Source: Algibacter marinivivus
GTDB taxonomy: Bacteria > Bacteroidota > Bacteroidia > Flavobacteriales > Flavobacteriaceae
Direction of reading: 5' to 3'
Assembly (NCBI RefSeq): GCF_003143755.1
Contig: NZ_QFRI01000001.1
Location: 1,572,051 to 1,636,050, forward strand
DNA: 64,000 bases
Shown here in pieces: positions 8,715 to 17,632 of this stretch; positions within the stretch are counted from its first letter, which is position 1; each line of letters starts with the position of its first letter. Below the pieces are notes generated by a model, which saw only the letters and a list, made by a program, of their open reading frames with translations, did no database searches and had not been told where the DNA came from. The translations under genes and the position numbers were made by a program.

Positions 8715-9815
8715 ATGAAAATAGGTATTTTAAAAGAGACGCATAAAGGGGAAAAGCGTGTTTCTTTATCTCCATTTATTACTAAGCAATTAGTAGAAAA
8801 GGGATTTGAAGTTCTTGTAGAAAAAGGAGCAGGAACCAATTCTTCATATAAAGATTCTGATTATGAGGGTTATGGAGCAGAAATTGTTTCTAGAGAAGCT
8901 GTTTTTGAAGCAGCTCAAGTACTCATTAAAATTAACCCATTTGATGAACAAGATTTAAAGCTGGTTCATAAAAGACACATCTTAATGAGTCAATTATTTC
9001 ATAAGTCAAGCCCAGAATTGATTAAGGCTATTGCAGAAAAAGGTGCTTCGGCATTTTCAATGGATGCAATGCCACGTATTTCCAGAGCTCAAGATATGGA
9101 TGTATTAAGCTCTCAAAATAATTTAGCAGGTTATAAAGCGGTGATTTTAGGAGCTTATGAAATGACCAAAATATTTCCTTTAATGATGACTGCTGCTGGT
9201 ACTATCACACCGTCCAGGGTTTTGATCTATGGTGTTGGTGTTGCAGGTTTACAGGCTATTGCTACAGCTAAAAGACTAGGTGCTGTTGTTGAAGCTACTG
9301 ATATTAGATTGGAAACTAAAGAACAAGCAGAATCGTTAGGCGCTAAATTTATTTCTGTAGAAAACAATACTGAAGAATCTGAAGGAGGTTATGCTAAAGA
9401 AGCTTCAAGTGACTATGCTGAAAGACAAAAAGAAGCAGTTAATAAATCATTATTCCAAGCTGATTTAGTTATCACAACTGCTAATGTTCCAGGGAAGAAA
9501 GCACCATTATTAATAACTGAAGACCAAGTTCGCCACATGAAAAATGGGGCTGTAATTATAGATTTAGCTGCAAATCAAGGTGGAAATTGTGAAGTAAGTA
9601 AACTAAACGAAACCATTAATGTAAATGGTGTAAAAGTCATAGGAACTAGTGTTGCACCTGAAAGTGTGTCAACTAACGCTAGTGAGTTATATGCTAAGAA
9701 TATATATAATTTTATTATGCATTTAACAGAAGATCTAAATTTTAAATGGGATTTAGAAGAAGAGATTACAAACGAAACACTGATTGTTCAAGACGGAATT
9801 CAACGTAAAAACTAA
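8715..9815 (+). CDS. pntAA: NAD(P) transhydrogenase, NAD-binding alpha-1 subunit
   Basis: Soluble domain I of the proton-translocating transhydrogenase, which passes hydride from NADH to NADP+. The protein has 366 residues. The N-terminus MKIGILKETHKGEKRVSLSP and the segment RAQDMDVLSSQNNLAGYKAV are characteristic of the AlaDH/PNT fold (RQD-loop region). RVLIYGVGVAGLQAIATAKRLGA is the NAD-binding motif. It could be mistaken for alanine dehydrogenase, but the next two genes encode the matching membrane subunits. It follows argH by 43 bp and may share its transcript. Confidence 0.92.
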   Translation: MKIGILKETHKGEKRVSLSPFITKQLVEKGFEVLVEKGAGTNSSYKDSDYEGYGAEIVSREAVFEAAQVLIKINPFDEQDLKLVHKRHILMSQLFHKSSPELIKAIAEKGASAFSMDAMPRISRAQDMDVLSSQNNLAGYKAVILGAYEMTKIFPLMMTAAGTITPSRVLIYGVGVAGLQAIATAKRLGAVVEATDIRLETKEQAESLGAKFISVENNTEESEGGYAKEASSDYAERQKEAVNKSLFQADLVITTANVPGKKAPLLITEDQVRHMKNGAVIIDLAANQGGNCEVSKLNETINVNGVKVIGTSVAPESVSTNASELYAKNIYNFIMHLTEDLNFKWDLEEEITNETLIVQDGIQRKN

Positions 9816-9824
9816 ATTAAAATT

Positions 9825-10133
9825 ATGAATGAATTAATAGAATTTATTAGCAATAATCTACAAATTATATACATAGTTATTTTATCAATATTTGTAGGTG
9901 TAGAAATAATAAAAAGTATTCCTGCAGTTTTACACACACCTTTAATGTCTGGAGCAAACGCCTTAAGTGGTGTTGTGATAGTTGGAGCAATATTGGTGAT
10001 GTTGCATTCAAATCCAACAGACTATGTAGCATTAGTACTTGGGTTTATTGCAGTGGTGTTAGGTGTATTAAATGTTGTTGGCGGATTTGCTGTTACCAAC
10101 AGAATGTTAGACATGTTTAAAAAGAAAAAGTAA
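9825..10133 (+). CDS. pntAB: NAD(P) transhydrogenase, membrane alpha-2 subunit
   Basis: Small membrane subunit of the transhydrogenase. It has 102 residues with three hydrophobic helices (about 14-30, 38-60 and 66-92) and the cytoplasmic tail MLDMFKKKK. In E. coli this segment is fused to the end of PntA; here it is separate, as in three-subunit enzymes such as that of Rhodospirillum rubrum. Its stop overlaps the pntB start by one base (TAATG), a translational coupling that fits stoichiometric assembly in the inner membrane. Confidence 0.92.
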   Translation: MNELIEFISNNLQIIYIVILSIFVGVEIIKSIPAVLHTPLMSGANALSGVVIVGAILVMLHSNPTDYVALVLGFIAVVLGVLNVVGGFAVTNRMLDMFKKKK

Positions 10134-11521
10134 TGAGTATTATTTTAAGTATTATATATTTAATTGCAACAGTAACGTTTATTGTAGGATTAAAAAAGTT
10201 AGGGCACCCAGATACTGCAAAGTCAGGAAATTTGATTGCTGCAGGAGGAATGGGTTTAGCTATTGTTGGGACTATTTTTGTTCATGATTTAGAAGTGCCA
10301 ACACTTATTTATGTTTTAATTGGGGTCGCTATTTTAGTGGGTTCAATCATTGGGGGTTTAATAGCGGTTAAGGTAGAAATGACTAAAATGCCAGAATTGG
10401 TATCATTATTTAATGGATTTGGTGGTGCTAGTGCTGCATTAATTGGAATTGTTGAGTTTGGAAATGCAGATATTAAGGCAGCTAGTGCATCAATTGTTTC
10501 TACTATTTTATCGGCAATTATAATTGGAGCTATTACTTTTTCAGGAAGCTTAATAGCATGGGGAAAATTAAATGGTTCAGTAAAAAGTGTTATAAAAATT
10601 CCACAATATAACATTGTCAATAATCTGTTTATAATAGCAATAGTGGCTTTAGGAGCATATGTAGTTGTAGGAAATATTGATAGTCAAATACTATTATATT
10701 TATTATTAGTTGGTGGATTAGTTTATGGGATTTTATTTGTACTACCTATTGGAGGAGCTGATATGCCTGTGGTGATATCACTATTAAATTCCTTAACGGG
10801 TATTGCCGCGGCTATTACTGGAGTATTGTATAATAATATGGTAATGTTAGTAGGTGGTATTTTAGTGGGTTCTGCAGGAATAATTTTAACAGTAGCTATG
10901 TGTAAGGCCATGAATAGAACCTTAGCTTCAGTAATTTTTGGTTCGTTTACAGCAAGTGGAAGCGTTGAAGGAGTAAATAAAACTTTAGGGTCTATTAAAA
11001 GTACTACAGCTAGTGATTCGGCTATTATGATGAATTATGCATCAAATGTTATAATTGTTCCTGGGTATGGATTGGCTGTGGCGCAAGCACAACATGTTAT
11101 ACATGAATTAGAAGAGCTCTTAACAGATAAAGGCGTTAATGTAAAGTATGCTATTCATCCAGTTGCAGGACGTATGCCAGGACATATGAATGTATTATTA
11201 GCTGAATCGAATGTTGAGTATAATATGTTGGTTGAAATGGATGATATAAATCCACAATTTAATAATGCTGATGTGGTATTGGTAGTAGGTGCTAATGATG
11301 TTGTAAATCCAGCAGCTCATAACGATCCTTCTAGCCCTATTTACGGAATGCCTATATTGGATGTTGAAAACGCAAAACATATTATTGTTAATAAACGTAG
11401 TATGAAAGCTGGTTATGCTGGAATTGAAAACGAGTTGTTTTATAATTCTAAAACAGCCATGTTGTTTGGAGATGCCAAAGCTACTTTGACAGATTTGGTT
11501 GCTGAGTTGAAGAATATGTAA
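10133..11521 (+). CDS. pntB: NAD(P) transhydrogenase, beta subunit
   Basis: Beta subunit with 462 residues: about eight or nine transmembrane helices (1-270) forming the proton channel, then the NADP(H)-binding domain III (about 285-462). Domain III motifs visible are VIIVPGYGLAVAQAQH, HPVAGRMPGHMNVLLAE and VVLVVGANDVVNPAA, followed by NKRSMKAGYAGIENELF, all as in the family. With pntAA and pntAB it makes a complete enzyme that can supply NADPH to the reductive amino-acid pathways around it. The 3' flank holds a structured repeat and a strong bidirectional terminator. Confidence 0.94.
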   Translation: MSIILSIIYLIATVTFIVGLKKLGHPDTAKSGNLIAAGGMGLAIVGTIFVHDLEVPTLIYVLIGVAILVGSIIGGLIAVKVEMTKMPELVSLFNGFGGASAALIGIVEFGNADIKAASASIVSTILSAIIIGAITFSGSLIAWGKLNGSVKSVIKIPQYNIVNNLFIIAIVALGAYVVVGNIDSQILLYLLLVGGLVYGILFVLPIGGADMPVVISLLNSLTGIAAAITGVLYNNMVMLVGGILVGSAGIILTVAMCKAMNRTLASVIFGSFTASGSVEGVNKTLGSIKSTTASDSAIMMNYASNVIIVPGYGLAVAQAQHVIHELEELLTDKGVNVKYAIHPVAGRMPGHMNVLLAESNVEYNMLVEMDDINPQFNNADVVLVVGANDVVNPAAHNDPSSPIYGMPILDVENAKHIIVNKRSMKAGYAGIENELFYNSKTAMLFGDAKATLTDLVAELKNM

Positions 11522-11599
11522 TTTTCTATGGTTTGATTTATGTTATTGAATGTAGCTAACCATTAAATATTTTGAAGATTTTGATGCACGTTAAGTTCT

Positions 11600-11685
11600 G
11601 CGTTAGGGATAGTAGTGAAAAGCCCATAGCCTGACGAAGGAAGTGCGAGGACTTGTAACGTATAGCCCGACCCTTGGGGTAACGC
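11600..11685 (+). repeat. Structured intergenic repeat, copy 2 of 7
   Basis: 86-nt element downstream of pntB. GCGTTA at 11600-11605 pairs with TAACGC at 11680-11685. The core shows AGTGAAAAGCCCAT and GTATAGCCCGACCC in the same places as the two small hairpins of copy 1. It fills most of the 285-bp gap between pntB and leuB together with the terminator at 11723. Confidence 0.78.
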
Positions 11686-11722
11686 CCGAATAAATAATCA
11701 ATAGAAAAAAATAAGACATTAA

Positions 11723-11750
11723 AAAAGCGCATTTGTCACAATGCGCTTTT
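11723..11750. terminator. Bidirectional intrinsic terminator between pntB and leuB
   Basis: AAAAGCGCATT (11723-11733) and AATGCGCTTTT (11740-11750) form a perfect 11-bp stem around the loop TGTCAC. A-run on one side and T-run on the other make it work for both convergent transcripts, pntB from the left and leuB from the right. Confidence 0.85.
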
Positions 11751-11806
11751 AAGGACTTTCCGATAAAAATAGTAGTTTAATTTGTTTTGGTGACTAACTC
11801 AAATAA

Positions 11807-12925
11807 TTAAATAATAGTGGATTGCCCTATATGTATATTGGTGAAGTTTAGATTAGTTTCGTCTGGATTTTGTATAAAATCTTCTATAAAATCGCCCACT
11901 TTTGTAGTGGTTATATTATCGTATTTATTGTTTAAATCTGGTGTGGTAATGTGTAGTTTAAGCGATTTGTCTACACCTTCTCTTACCAAGGCGGCTTCTT
12001 CGTATAATCCGAAATGATCCAATAACATTGCTGCGGATAAAATGGATGCTATTGGATTTGCAACCCCTCTGTTAGCAGCTTTGGCATATGCACCATGAAT
12101 GGGCTCAAACATAGCATGTTTGTCGCCAATGGAAGCCGATGCTAATAGCCCGATGGACCCAACAATAACGCTAGCTTCTTCGGATAGAATATCGCCAAAC
12201 ATATTTTCGGTTAAAATAACATCGAATTGTCGCGGATGAATGATAAGTTCCATAGCGGCATTGTCTATGTACATGAAATTGACTTTTACATTTGGATATT
12301 GAGGTGCAATTTCTTTAACTACACGTCTCCAAAGACGAGAGCTTTCTAGTACGTTAGCTTTATCTACTAAGGTTAGCTTTCGTTTTCTTGAAAGGGCAGC
12401 TTTAAAGGCTAAATGTGCAATACGCTCTATTTCGAATCGTTCGTATTTACATACATCTGAAGCAATGTTACCATCGTCACTTAAATAACGATCCCCAAAA
12501 TAAATACCACCTGTTAACTCGCGATAAATTAAAATATTGGTGTCTTTTATTTGCTTTACTTTAAGTGAAGATTTGTTTAATAAATCTTCGTAAGCTATAA
12601 TTGGACGAATATTGGTGTACAAACCTAACTCTTTTCGGATGCCTAAAAGCCCTTGTTCTGGACGGATTTTAGCATCTGGATCTTCATCATATTTTGTGTC
12701 TCCTATAGCCCCAAATAAAACAGCATCTGCTTTTTTGCAAATGCTAATAGTTTCTTCTGGTAATGGGTTTCCTGTTTTATCTATGGCACTAGCTCCAACT
12801 AATGCTTTTTGAAATGTAAATATGTGGTTAAATTCCATAGCTACAGCCTTTAAAACCTTGACGGCTTGTGCTGTAACTTCTGGTCCTATACCATCGCCTT
12901 GTAAAACGGCAATATTTAATTTCAT
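11807..12925 (-). CDS. leuB: 3-isopropylmalate dehydrogenase
   Basis: Oxidative decarboxylation of 3-isopropylmalate in leucine synthesis. The protein has 372 residues. Family signals are LQGDGIGPEV at the N-terminus, LFGAIGDTKYD, the substrate segment RELTGGIYFGDR, VDKANVLESSRLWR, and the signature NMFGDILSEEASVIVGSIGL followed by the nucleotide-binding FEPIHGAYAKAANRGVANP. It lies 10 bp downstream of leuA on the same strand. leuC and leuD (isopropylmalate isomerase) are not adjacent, so they must be elsewhere. Confidence 0.95.
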   Translation of the reverse strand: MKLNIAVLQGDGIGPEVTAQAVKVLKAVAMEFNHIFTFQKALVGASAIDKTGNPLPEETISICKKADAVLFGAIGDTKYDEDPDAKIRPEQGLLGIRKELGLYTNIRPIIAYEDLLNKSSLKVKQIKDTNILIYRELTGGIYFGDRYLSDDGNIASDVCKYERFEIERIAHLAFKAALSRKRKLTLVDKANVLESSRLWRRVVKEIAPQYPNVKVNFMYIDNAAMELIIHPRQFDVILTENMFGDILSEEASVIVGSIGLLASASIGDKHAMFEPIHGAYAKAANRGVANPIASILSAAMLLDHFGLYEEAALVREGVDKSLKLHITTPDLNNKYDNITTTKVGDFIEDFIQNPDETNLNFTNIHIGQSTII

Positions 12926-12935
12926 TCTATTGTTT

Positions 12936-14111
12936 TTAAGCAGAAGTAATCTCGCTATATACTTTGCTGTTTTCTATAATTTGATGAATATCACTATCAT
13001 CAACTTCTTTTTTCTTATCTGCAAAATCTAAAAAATTAGTATAGATTTCGTCTAATTGAAGTTTTGTTAATTCGTATCCAATATTTTTGGCTCTATAAGC
13101 TAATGCAGCTCTTCCGCTTCTTGCTGTTAAAACAATTGCAGATTCTGTTACACCAACATCTTTGGGGTCCATGATTTCGTATGTTTCACGATTTTTAATA
13201 ACACCGTCTTGATGAATTCCAGAACTGTGAGCAAAGGCATTAGCACCAACAATAGCTTTGTTTGGTTGCGTGTAAATTCCCATACTGTCTGATACTAATT
13301 GGCTCATGCCGTAAAGCATTTCAGTTTGGATTCCTGTATCAAGATTTAGATAAGGGTGCTGCTTTAAAATCATAACCACTTCTTCTAGCGCCGTATTTCC
13401 AGCACGCTCTCCAATACCGTTAATAGTACACTCAATTTGACGTGCTCCGTTTATTACACCTTCAATAGAGTTTGCTGTAGCTAACCCTAAATCGTTATGG
13501 CAGTGACAAGATAAAATAGCCTTATCAATACCTTTTACGTTTTCTTTTAAATACTTGATTTTTGCACCATATTCACTAGGTAAACAGTAACCTGTGGTAT
13601 CAGGAATGTTTAAAACAGTAGCTCCGGCTTTAATTACAGCTTCACATACGCGAGCTAAATATTCGTTATCTGTTCTACCTGCATCCTCGGCATAAAACTC
13701 AACATCTTCAACAAAAGATTTAGCATAACTTACTGCTTTAACAGCTCGTTCTATAACGTCTTCTTGTGTAGATTTGAATTTGAATTTTATGTGAGAATCT
13801 GAAGTTCCAATACCAGTATGTATTCTTGGTGTTTTAGCATATTTCAATGCCTCACCAGCTACTTTTATATCATTTTCTACAGAACGGGTTAACCCACAAA
13901 CCGTAGCGTTTTTTACAATTTTAGAAATTTCTTCTACTGATTTAAAATCTCCAGGGCTAGACACCGGAAAACCAGCTTCAATAATGTCAACTCCTAATAA
14001 ATCAAGCTGTTCAGCAATAATTAATTTCTGTTCAGTATTCAATTTACAGCCAGGGACTTGCTCGCCGTCTCTTAGCGTTGTATCAAAAATTTGGACTTTA
14101 TTATCAGACAT
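12936..14111 (-). CDS. leuA: 2-isopropylmalate synthase, short form lacking the LeuA regulatory domain
   Basis: Condenses acetyl-CoA with 2-oxoisovalerate. The catalytic TIM barrel is complete: [13 protein letters not shown] near the N-terminus (metal Asp and Arg), [15 protein letters not shown], the metal HxH in [16 protein letters not shown], and the loop [16 protein letters not shown]. At 391 residues it stops after the linker region. The C-terminal leucine-binding domain of the usual roughly 510-residue enzyme is missing. Citramalate synthase or homocitrate synthase are alternatives, but leuB 10 bp downstream argues for isopropylmalate. A weak -7-like box TACATTCG reads on the minus strand at 14148-14141. 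Confidence 0.9.
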   Translation of the reverse strand: MSDNKVQIFDTTLRDGEQVPGCKLNTEQKLIIAEQLDLLGVDIIEAGFPVSSPGDFKSVEEISKIVKNATVCGLTRSVENDIKVAGEALKYAKTPRIHTGIGTSDSHIKFKFKSTQEDVIERAVKAVSYAKSFVEDVEFYAEDAGRTDNEYLARVCEAVIKAGATVLNIPDTTGYCLPSEYGAKIKYLKENVKGIDKAILSCHCHNDLGLATANSIEGVINGARQIECTINGIGERAGNTALEEVVMILKQHPYLNLDTGIQTEMLYGMSQLVSDSMGIYTQPNKAIVGANAFAHSSGIHQDGVIKNRETYEIMDPKDVGVTESAIVLTARSGRAALAYRAKNIGYELTKLQLDEIYTNFLDFADKKKEVDDSDIHQIIENSKVYSEITSA

Positions 14112-14259
14112 TTATTAAAATATATTTTCGTATTGTTACACGAATGTATATTTTGGTTTTCTAAATACATAACTTCTTATTTATTTTTTACGATGTTTAA
14201 CTTGGTTTATATTGTATTAAATAATTGAATATCAGTTTTTTAATACTGTTTTTGTGACT

Positions 14260-15804
14260 ATGACGAAAGAGCAAAAAGATAATTTATTTGTGTTAGTAAA
14301 ATCGTTGTCTAAATCCGAAAAAAGGCAATTTAAGCTTTATGTTGGACGATTGGGCGTAAATGAAGATTCTAAATTCTTAATGCTGTTTAATATTCTCGAT
14401 AAACTTTCATCGTATGATGAAGCTGTTATTCTTAAAAAAGGTATTGTAAAAAAACAACAGCTCTCAAACCTTAAAGCACATTTATACAAACAAATTTTAA
14501 TTAGCCTACGATTAAATCCGTCTCATCAAAATGTGAGAATTCAGATCAGAGAGCAGCTCGATTTTGCTACCATATTATATCATAAAGGACTCTACAAACA
14601 AAGCTTAAAGATTTTAGATAAAGCAAAAAACTTAGCTATTGCGCATGAAGAAAAAAATGTGGCTTATGAAATTGTTGAGTTGGAAAAAGTAATTGAGTCT
14701 CAATATATTACTAGAAGTATTAGCAATCGTGCAGATGAATTAACAATTCAAGCAAAAGACTTGAGTTTACAGAATGTTTTAGCAAGTAAACTCTCTAATT
14801 TGTCATTACAGCTTTACGGGCTGTTTTTAAAAACAGGTTATGTAAAGAATGATGAAGAGTATCAAATTATTGATAAATATTACCATGATAGATTACCAAA
14901 ATATGATATTAATAAATTAGGTTTTCGAGAAAAACTTTGGTTATATAAAGCAAAACTCTGGTATAGTTTTTTAACGGTAGATTTTTTATCATGCTACAAA
15001 TATGCATCTAAATGGGTTGATTTGTTCTATGATAATAAAGACATGATTGTACTAAATCCAGTCTTTTTTCTTAGAGGGAATCACTATTTGTTAGAGGCTT
15101 TGTTTTACCTAAGGCAGTACAATAAATTTAAAGAAACACTGGCGAGATTTGAAGAAATTACCCAAGAAAAATGGTTTCCTTTAGATGATAATAATGAGTC
15201 TTTGGCATTCTTGTATATTTATAATAATAAGTTTAATCTTCATTTTATTGAAGGCAGTTTTGTAGAAGGTTTATCTTTAATTGATGAGGTATTAGATAAA
15301 CTAAGAAGCTATAATAACCGTATAGACGAGCATCACATTATGGTTTTTTATTACAAAATGGCTAGTATGTATTTTGGTGCAGGAGATAGCAGAAAATGCA
15401 TTTATTATTTAGAAAAAATTATAAGCAATAAGTCGCTACAAATGCGAGAGGATTTACTGTGTTTTTCTAGAATTTTAAACCTAGTAGCGCACTACGAAGC
15501 TGGCTTAGATTACAATCTAGATGTGCTAATAAAAAGCACCTATAAATTCCTCATTAAAATGGAAGATTTGTACGAGGTGCAAATACAATTTATCAAGTTT
15601 CTTCGTGGATTGGGAGACATCTATCCACACCAAGTTAAGGGTGAGTTTATCAAGCTACACAAGAAATTAAAAGAATTTGAAAACGATCCTTACCAAAGTC
15701 GTGCCTTCCTGTATCTAGACATTATTTCGTGGTTAGAATCTAAGATTGAAAATCGTCCTATTGGCGATGTTATACGAGATAAATTTAAAGCAACTTTATC
15801 CTAA
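14260..15804 (+). CDS. Conserved helical-repeat protein of unknown function
   Basis: 514 residues from the ATG at 14260; an in-frame GTG two codons upstream (14254) is the alternative start. No signal peptide or membrane segment is seen, so it is probably cytoplasmic. The N-terminus (KSLSKSEKRQFKLYVGRLG) is basic. Most of the rest is repeated amphipathic helices with a TPR-like look, for example YHKGLYKQSLKILDKAKNLA around residue 108-127 and YFGAGDSRKCIYYLEKI around 370-386. I recognise this as a type of protein common in Flavobacteriaceae but know no assigned role. It stands alone between divergent leuA and the SAM-riboswitch operon. Confidence 0.75.
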   Translation: MTKEQKDNLFVLVKSLSKSEKRQFKLYVGRLGVNEDSKFLMLFNILDKLSSYDEAVILKKGIVKKQQLSNLKAHLYKQILISLRLNPSHQNVRIQIREQLDFATILYHKGLYKQSLKILDKAKNLAIAHEEKNVAYEIVELEKVIESQYITRSISNRADELTIQAKDLSLQNVLASKLSNLSLQLYGLFLKTGYVKNDEEYQIIDKYYHDRLPKYDINKLGFREKLWLYKAKLWYSFLTVDFLSCYKYASKWVDLFYDNKDMIVLNPVFFLRGNHYLLEALFYLRQYNKFKETLARFEEITQEKWFPLDDNNESLAFLYIYNNKFNLHFIEGSFVEGLSLIDEVLDKLRSYNNRIDEHHIMVFYYKMASMYFGAGDSRKCIYYLEKIISNKSLQMREDLLCFSRILNLVAHYEAGLDYNLDVLIKSTYKFLIKMEDLYEVQIQFIKFLRGLGDIYPHQVKGEFIKLHKKLKEFENDPYQSRAFLYLDIISWLESKIENRPIGDVIRDKFKATLS

Positions 15805-15813
15805 TTTTTTTTG

Positions 15814-15892
15814 GCGTTACCCACAAGGGGTCAGGCTTTTACTGCTCTCCCGATTACTATCTGAATCAAACATACCGTTCAATCCCTAACGC
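15814..15892 (-). repeat. Structured intergenic repeat, copy 3 of 7 (divergent copy)
   Basis: 79-nt inverted copy. GCGTTA at 15814-15819 and TAACGC at 15887-15892 are intact, as are the flanking GGCGTTACCCACAAGGGGTCAGGC and CAATCCCTAACGC ends, but the middle has drifted. It lies in the 493-bp gap between the helical-repeat gene and metY; the rest of that gap holds a promoter, a riboswitch and a hairpin. Confidence 0.7.
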
Positions 15893-15980
15893 ATTATCCG
15901 CCAACTGCAAATTTTTATTAGTAGTTTTCAGTATTTGATAAAATCTCTAAGCACTTAAAATAAATTTTTCTTCTTAAAAG

Positions 15981-16011
15981 TTTGGATATTAACTTTTCTA
16001 CACGATATTTG
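15981..16011 (+). promoter_or_regulatory. Probable promoter of the SAM-riboswitch/metY operon
   Basis: TTTG at 15981-15984, 19 bp, then GATATTTG at 16004-16011. This is one base off the Bacteroidetes -7 box TAnnTTTG, with the usual spacing to a -33 TTTG. Transcription would start near 16018, about 25 nt before the riboswitch. Confidence 0.5.
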
Positions 16012-16041
16012 CAGTCACAAAGTTCAAATACTTATTGAAAT

Positions 16042-16163
16042 GTTATCAAGAAAGGTGGAGGGATTAGACCCTGTGAAACCTTAGCAACCCTTTAAACTTA
16101 TTAAAGAAGGTGCTAAATTCTACTTGAATTACCAATTCATTTATTGGTGTTTAGATAGATAAC
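16042..16163 (+). ncRNA. SAM-I (S-box) riboswitch upstream of metY
   Basis: P1 is formed by GTTATC (16042-16047) and GATAAC (16158-16163). The conserved core follows the S-box pattern: AAGAAAGGTGGAGGGATT, ACCCTGTGAAACC, TTAGCAACC, then GAAGGTGCTAAATTC, with a variable P4 arm TACTTGAATTACC...GGTGTTTA. It senses S-adenosylmethionine and lowers methionine-operon expression when SAM is plentiful. A hairpin at 16220-16239, TACGCTAC-ATGA-GTAGCATA followed by TTTTGACTTTT, is the best candidate for the expression platform; a long U-tract is lacking, so this part is uncertain. Confidence 0.93.
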
Positions 16164-16219
16164 CCCAAAAAATTACTTTATGTAATTTTAATAATTCTTT
16201 ATAACATTTTTCTATTGAG

Positions 16220-16250
16220 TACGCTACATGAGTAGCATATTTTGACTTTT
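16220..16250 (+). terminator. Candidate expression-platform hairpin of the first SAM riboswitch
   Basis: Stem 16220-16227 with 16232-16239 around the loop ATGA, with one C/A mismatch, followed by the T-rich stretch TTTTGACTTTT. It lies between the riboswitch and the metY start at 16298. The broken T-run makes it a weak terminator candidate. Confidence 0.35.
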
Positions 16251-16297
16251 GGTTTAGTCACAATTGTGATAAATTATTAACTAAAAAAATTAGAAAA

Positions 16298-17572
16298 ATG
16301 AGCGATCAAAAATTAGCAACAAACGCATTACACGCAGGTCATGATGTCACAGCAAACGGAGGAGCAAGAGCAGTTCCTATTTACCAAACAACGTCTTACG
16401 TTTTTAATAATTCAGACCATGCGGCAAACCTATTTTCTTTGCAAGAATTAGGGTTTATTTACACACGTTTAAATAACCCAACAAACCAAATTTTACAAGA
16501 GCGTTTAGCGGCTGTAGAAGGTGGTATTGGAGCCGTAGTTTTTGCTTCAGGAACAGCAGCCATTGCAACAGGATTATTAACGCTTTTAAAAGCAGGAGAC
16601 CATGTTGTAGCATCTAGTAGTTTGTATGGTGGTACTTATAATTTATTAAGTGTTACACTTCCAAGATTAGGTATTACAACTACATTTGTAGATGCTTCAA
16701 ATCCTGATAATTTCAAAGATGCTGTGCAAGATAATACCAGAGCGTTTTTTGTAGAATCTTTAGGAAACCCTAAACTAGATGTTTTAGATTTAGAAGCTAT
16801 TGCAGAACATTCAAAAGCAGCAGAAGTACCTTTTATTGTAGATAATACGGTAGCAACACCAGCATTATTAAACCCAATAAAACACGGAGCAAATATTGTA
16901 ATCCACTCGTTAACCAAATATATTGGCGGACAAGGAACATCTTTAGGTGGAGCTATTATTGACGCTGGTACTTTCAATTGGGCAAACGGGAAATTTCCAG
17001 AATTTACAGAACCATCTGCGGGGTATCACGGTTTAAAATATCATGAAGTTTTAGGTGCCGCCTCTTACACATTCAAATTGATTTTAGAAGGTTTAAGAGA
17101 TTTTGGTGGGGCTATGAGTCCAACAAATGCATTCAACATCATTCAAGGTTTAGAAACATTACCAGTTAGAATCAAGCAACATAGTGAAAACGCTTTAGAA
17201 TTAGCAAAATGGTTAGAGGCGCAAGATGAAGTGGCTTGGGTAAATTATCCTGGGTTAGAGAGTAGTAAATACAATGCTTTGGCTAAGAAATATTTACCTA
17301 AAGGGCAAAGTGGTATTGTTACTTTTGGACATAAAGGTGGATTCGATGCAGCAAAAACGATTGCAGATGAAACTCAAATATTTTCTTTGTTAGCTAATAT
17401 TGGAGATACTAAATCATTGATTATTCATCCGTCGAGTACCACACACCAACAATTGGATGAAGCAGAACAAGCTTCGGCAGGTGTATCTACAGACTTAATA
17501 CGTTTGTCAGTAGGTATTGAAGATATTGAAGATTTAAAAGCAGATTTAAAACAGGCGTTTGCAAAAATATAA
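16298..17572 (+). CDS. metY: O-acetylhomoserine sulfhydrylase (aminocarboxypropyltransferase)
   Basis: PLP enzyme that makes homocysteine from O-acetylhomoserine and sulfide. At 424 residues it is in the MetY range, longer than MetB/MetZ. Signals are ALHAGHDVTANGGARAVPIYQTTSYVF, YTRLNNPTNQILQERLAA, VFASGTAAIATGL, and the Schiff-base Lys in HSLTKYIGGQGTSLGG. First gene after the SAM-I riboswitch. Two further sulfur-amino-acid genes follow in the same operon, including a second sulfhydrylase (metZ), so the cell has two routes from acylhomoserine to homocysteine. Confidence 0.93.
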   Translation: MSDQKLATNALHAGHDVTANGGARAVPIYQTTSYVFNNSDHAANLFSLQELGFIYTRLNNPTNQILQERLAAVEGGIGAVVFASGTAAIATGLLTLLKAGDHVVASSSLYGGTYNLLSVTLPRLGITTTFVDASNPDNFKDAVQDNTRAFFVESLGNPKLDVLDLEAIAEHSKAAEVPFIVDNTVATPALLNPIKHGANIVIHSLTKYIGGQGTSLGGAIIDAGTFNWANGKFPEFTEPSAGYHGLKYHEVLGAASYTFKLILEGLRDFGGAMSPTNAFNIIQGLETLPVRIKQHSENALELAKWLEAQDEVAWVNYPGLESSKYNALAKKYLPKGQSGIVTFGHKGGFDAAKTIADETQIFSLLANIGDTKSLIIHPSSTTHQQLDEAEQASAGVSTDLIRLSVGIEDIEDLKADLKQAFAKI

Positions 17573-17581
17573 TTGAGTAAA

Positions 17582-17614
17582 AGACCTCTCTGACTTTTAT
17601 AATCAGAGAGGTCT
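17582..17614 (+). repeat. Intercistronic hairpin between metY and metX-thrA
   Basis: AGACCTCTCTGA (17582-17593) and TCAGAGAGGTCT (17603-17614) make a perfect 12-bp stem around a 9-nt loop, followed by AAATTA. There is no T-run, so it looks more like a processing or stability element, or a partial attenuator. A hairpin at 31365-31397 begins and ends with the same AGACC/GGTCTAAATTA. Confidence 0.7.
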
Positions 17615-17632
17615 AAATTAAAATTTAGATAA

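Noticed and set aside
10309-10911. Long antisense open frames inside pntB and elsewhere (for example 34715-35404 opposite metH1)
   Set aside because: They lie wholly within well-supported genes on the other strand and have compositions expected from reverse-reading conserved codons.
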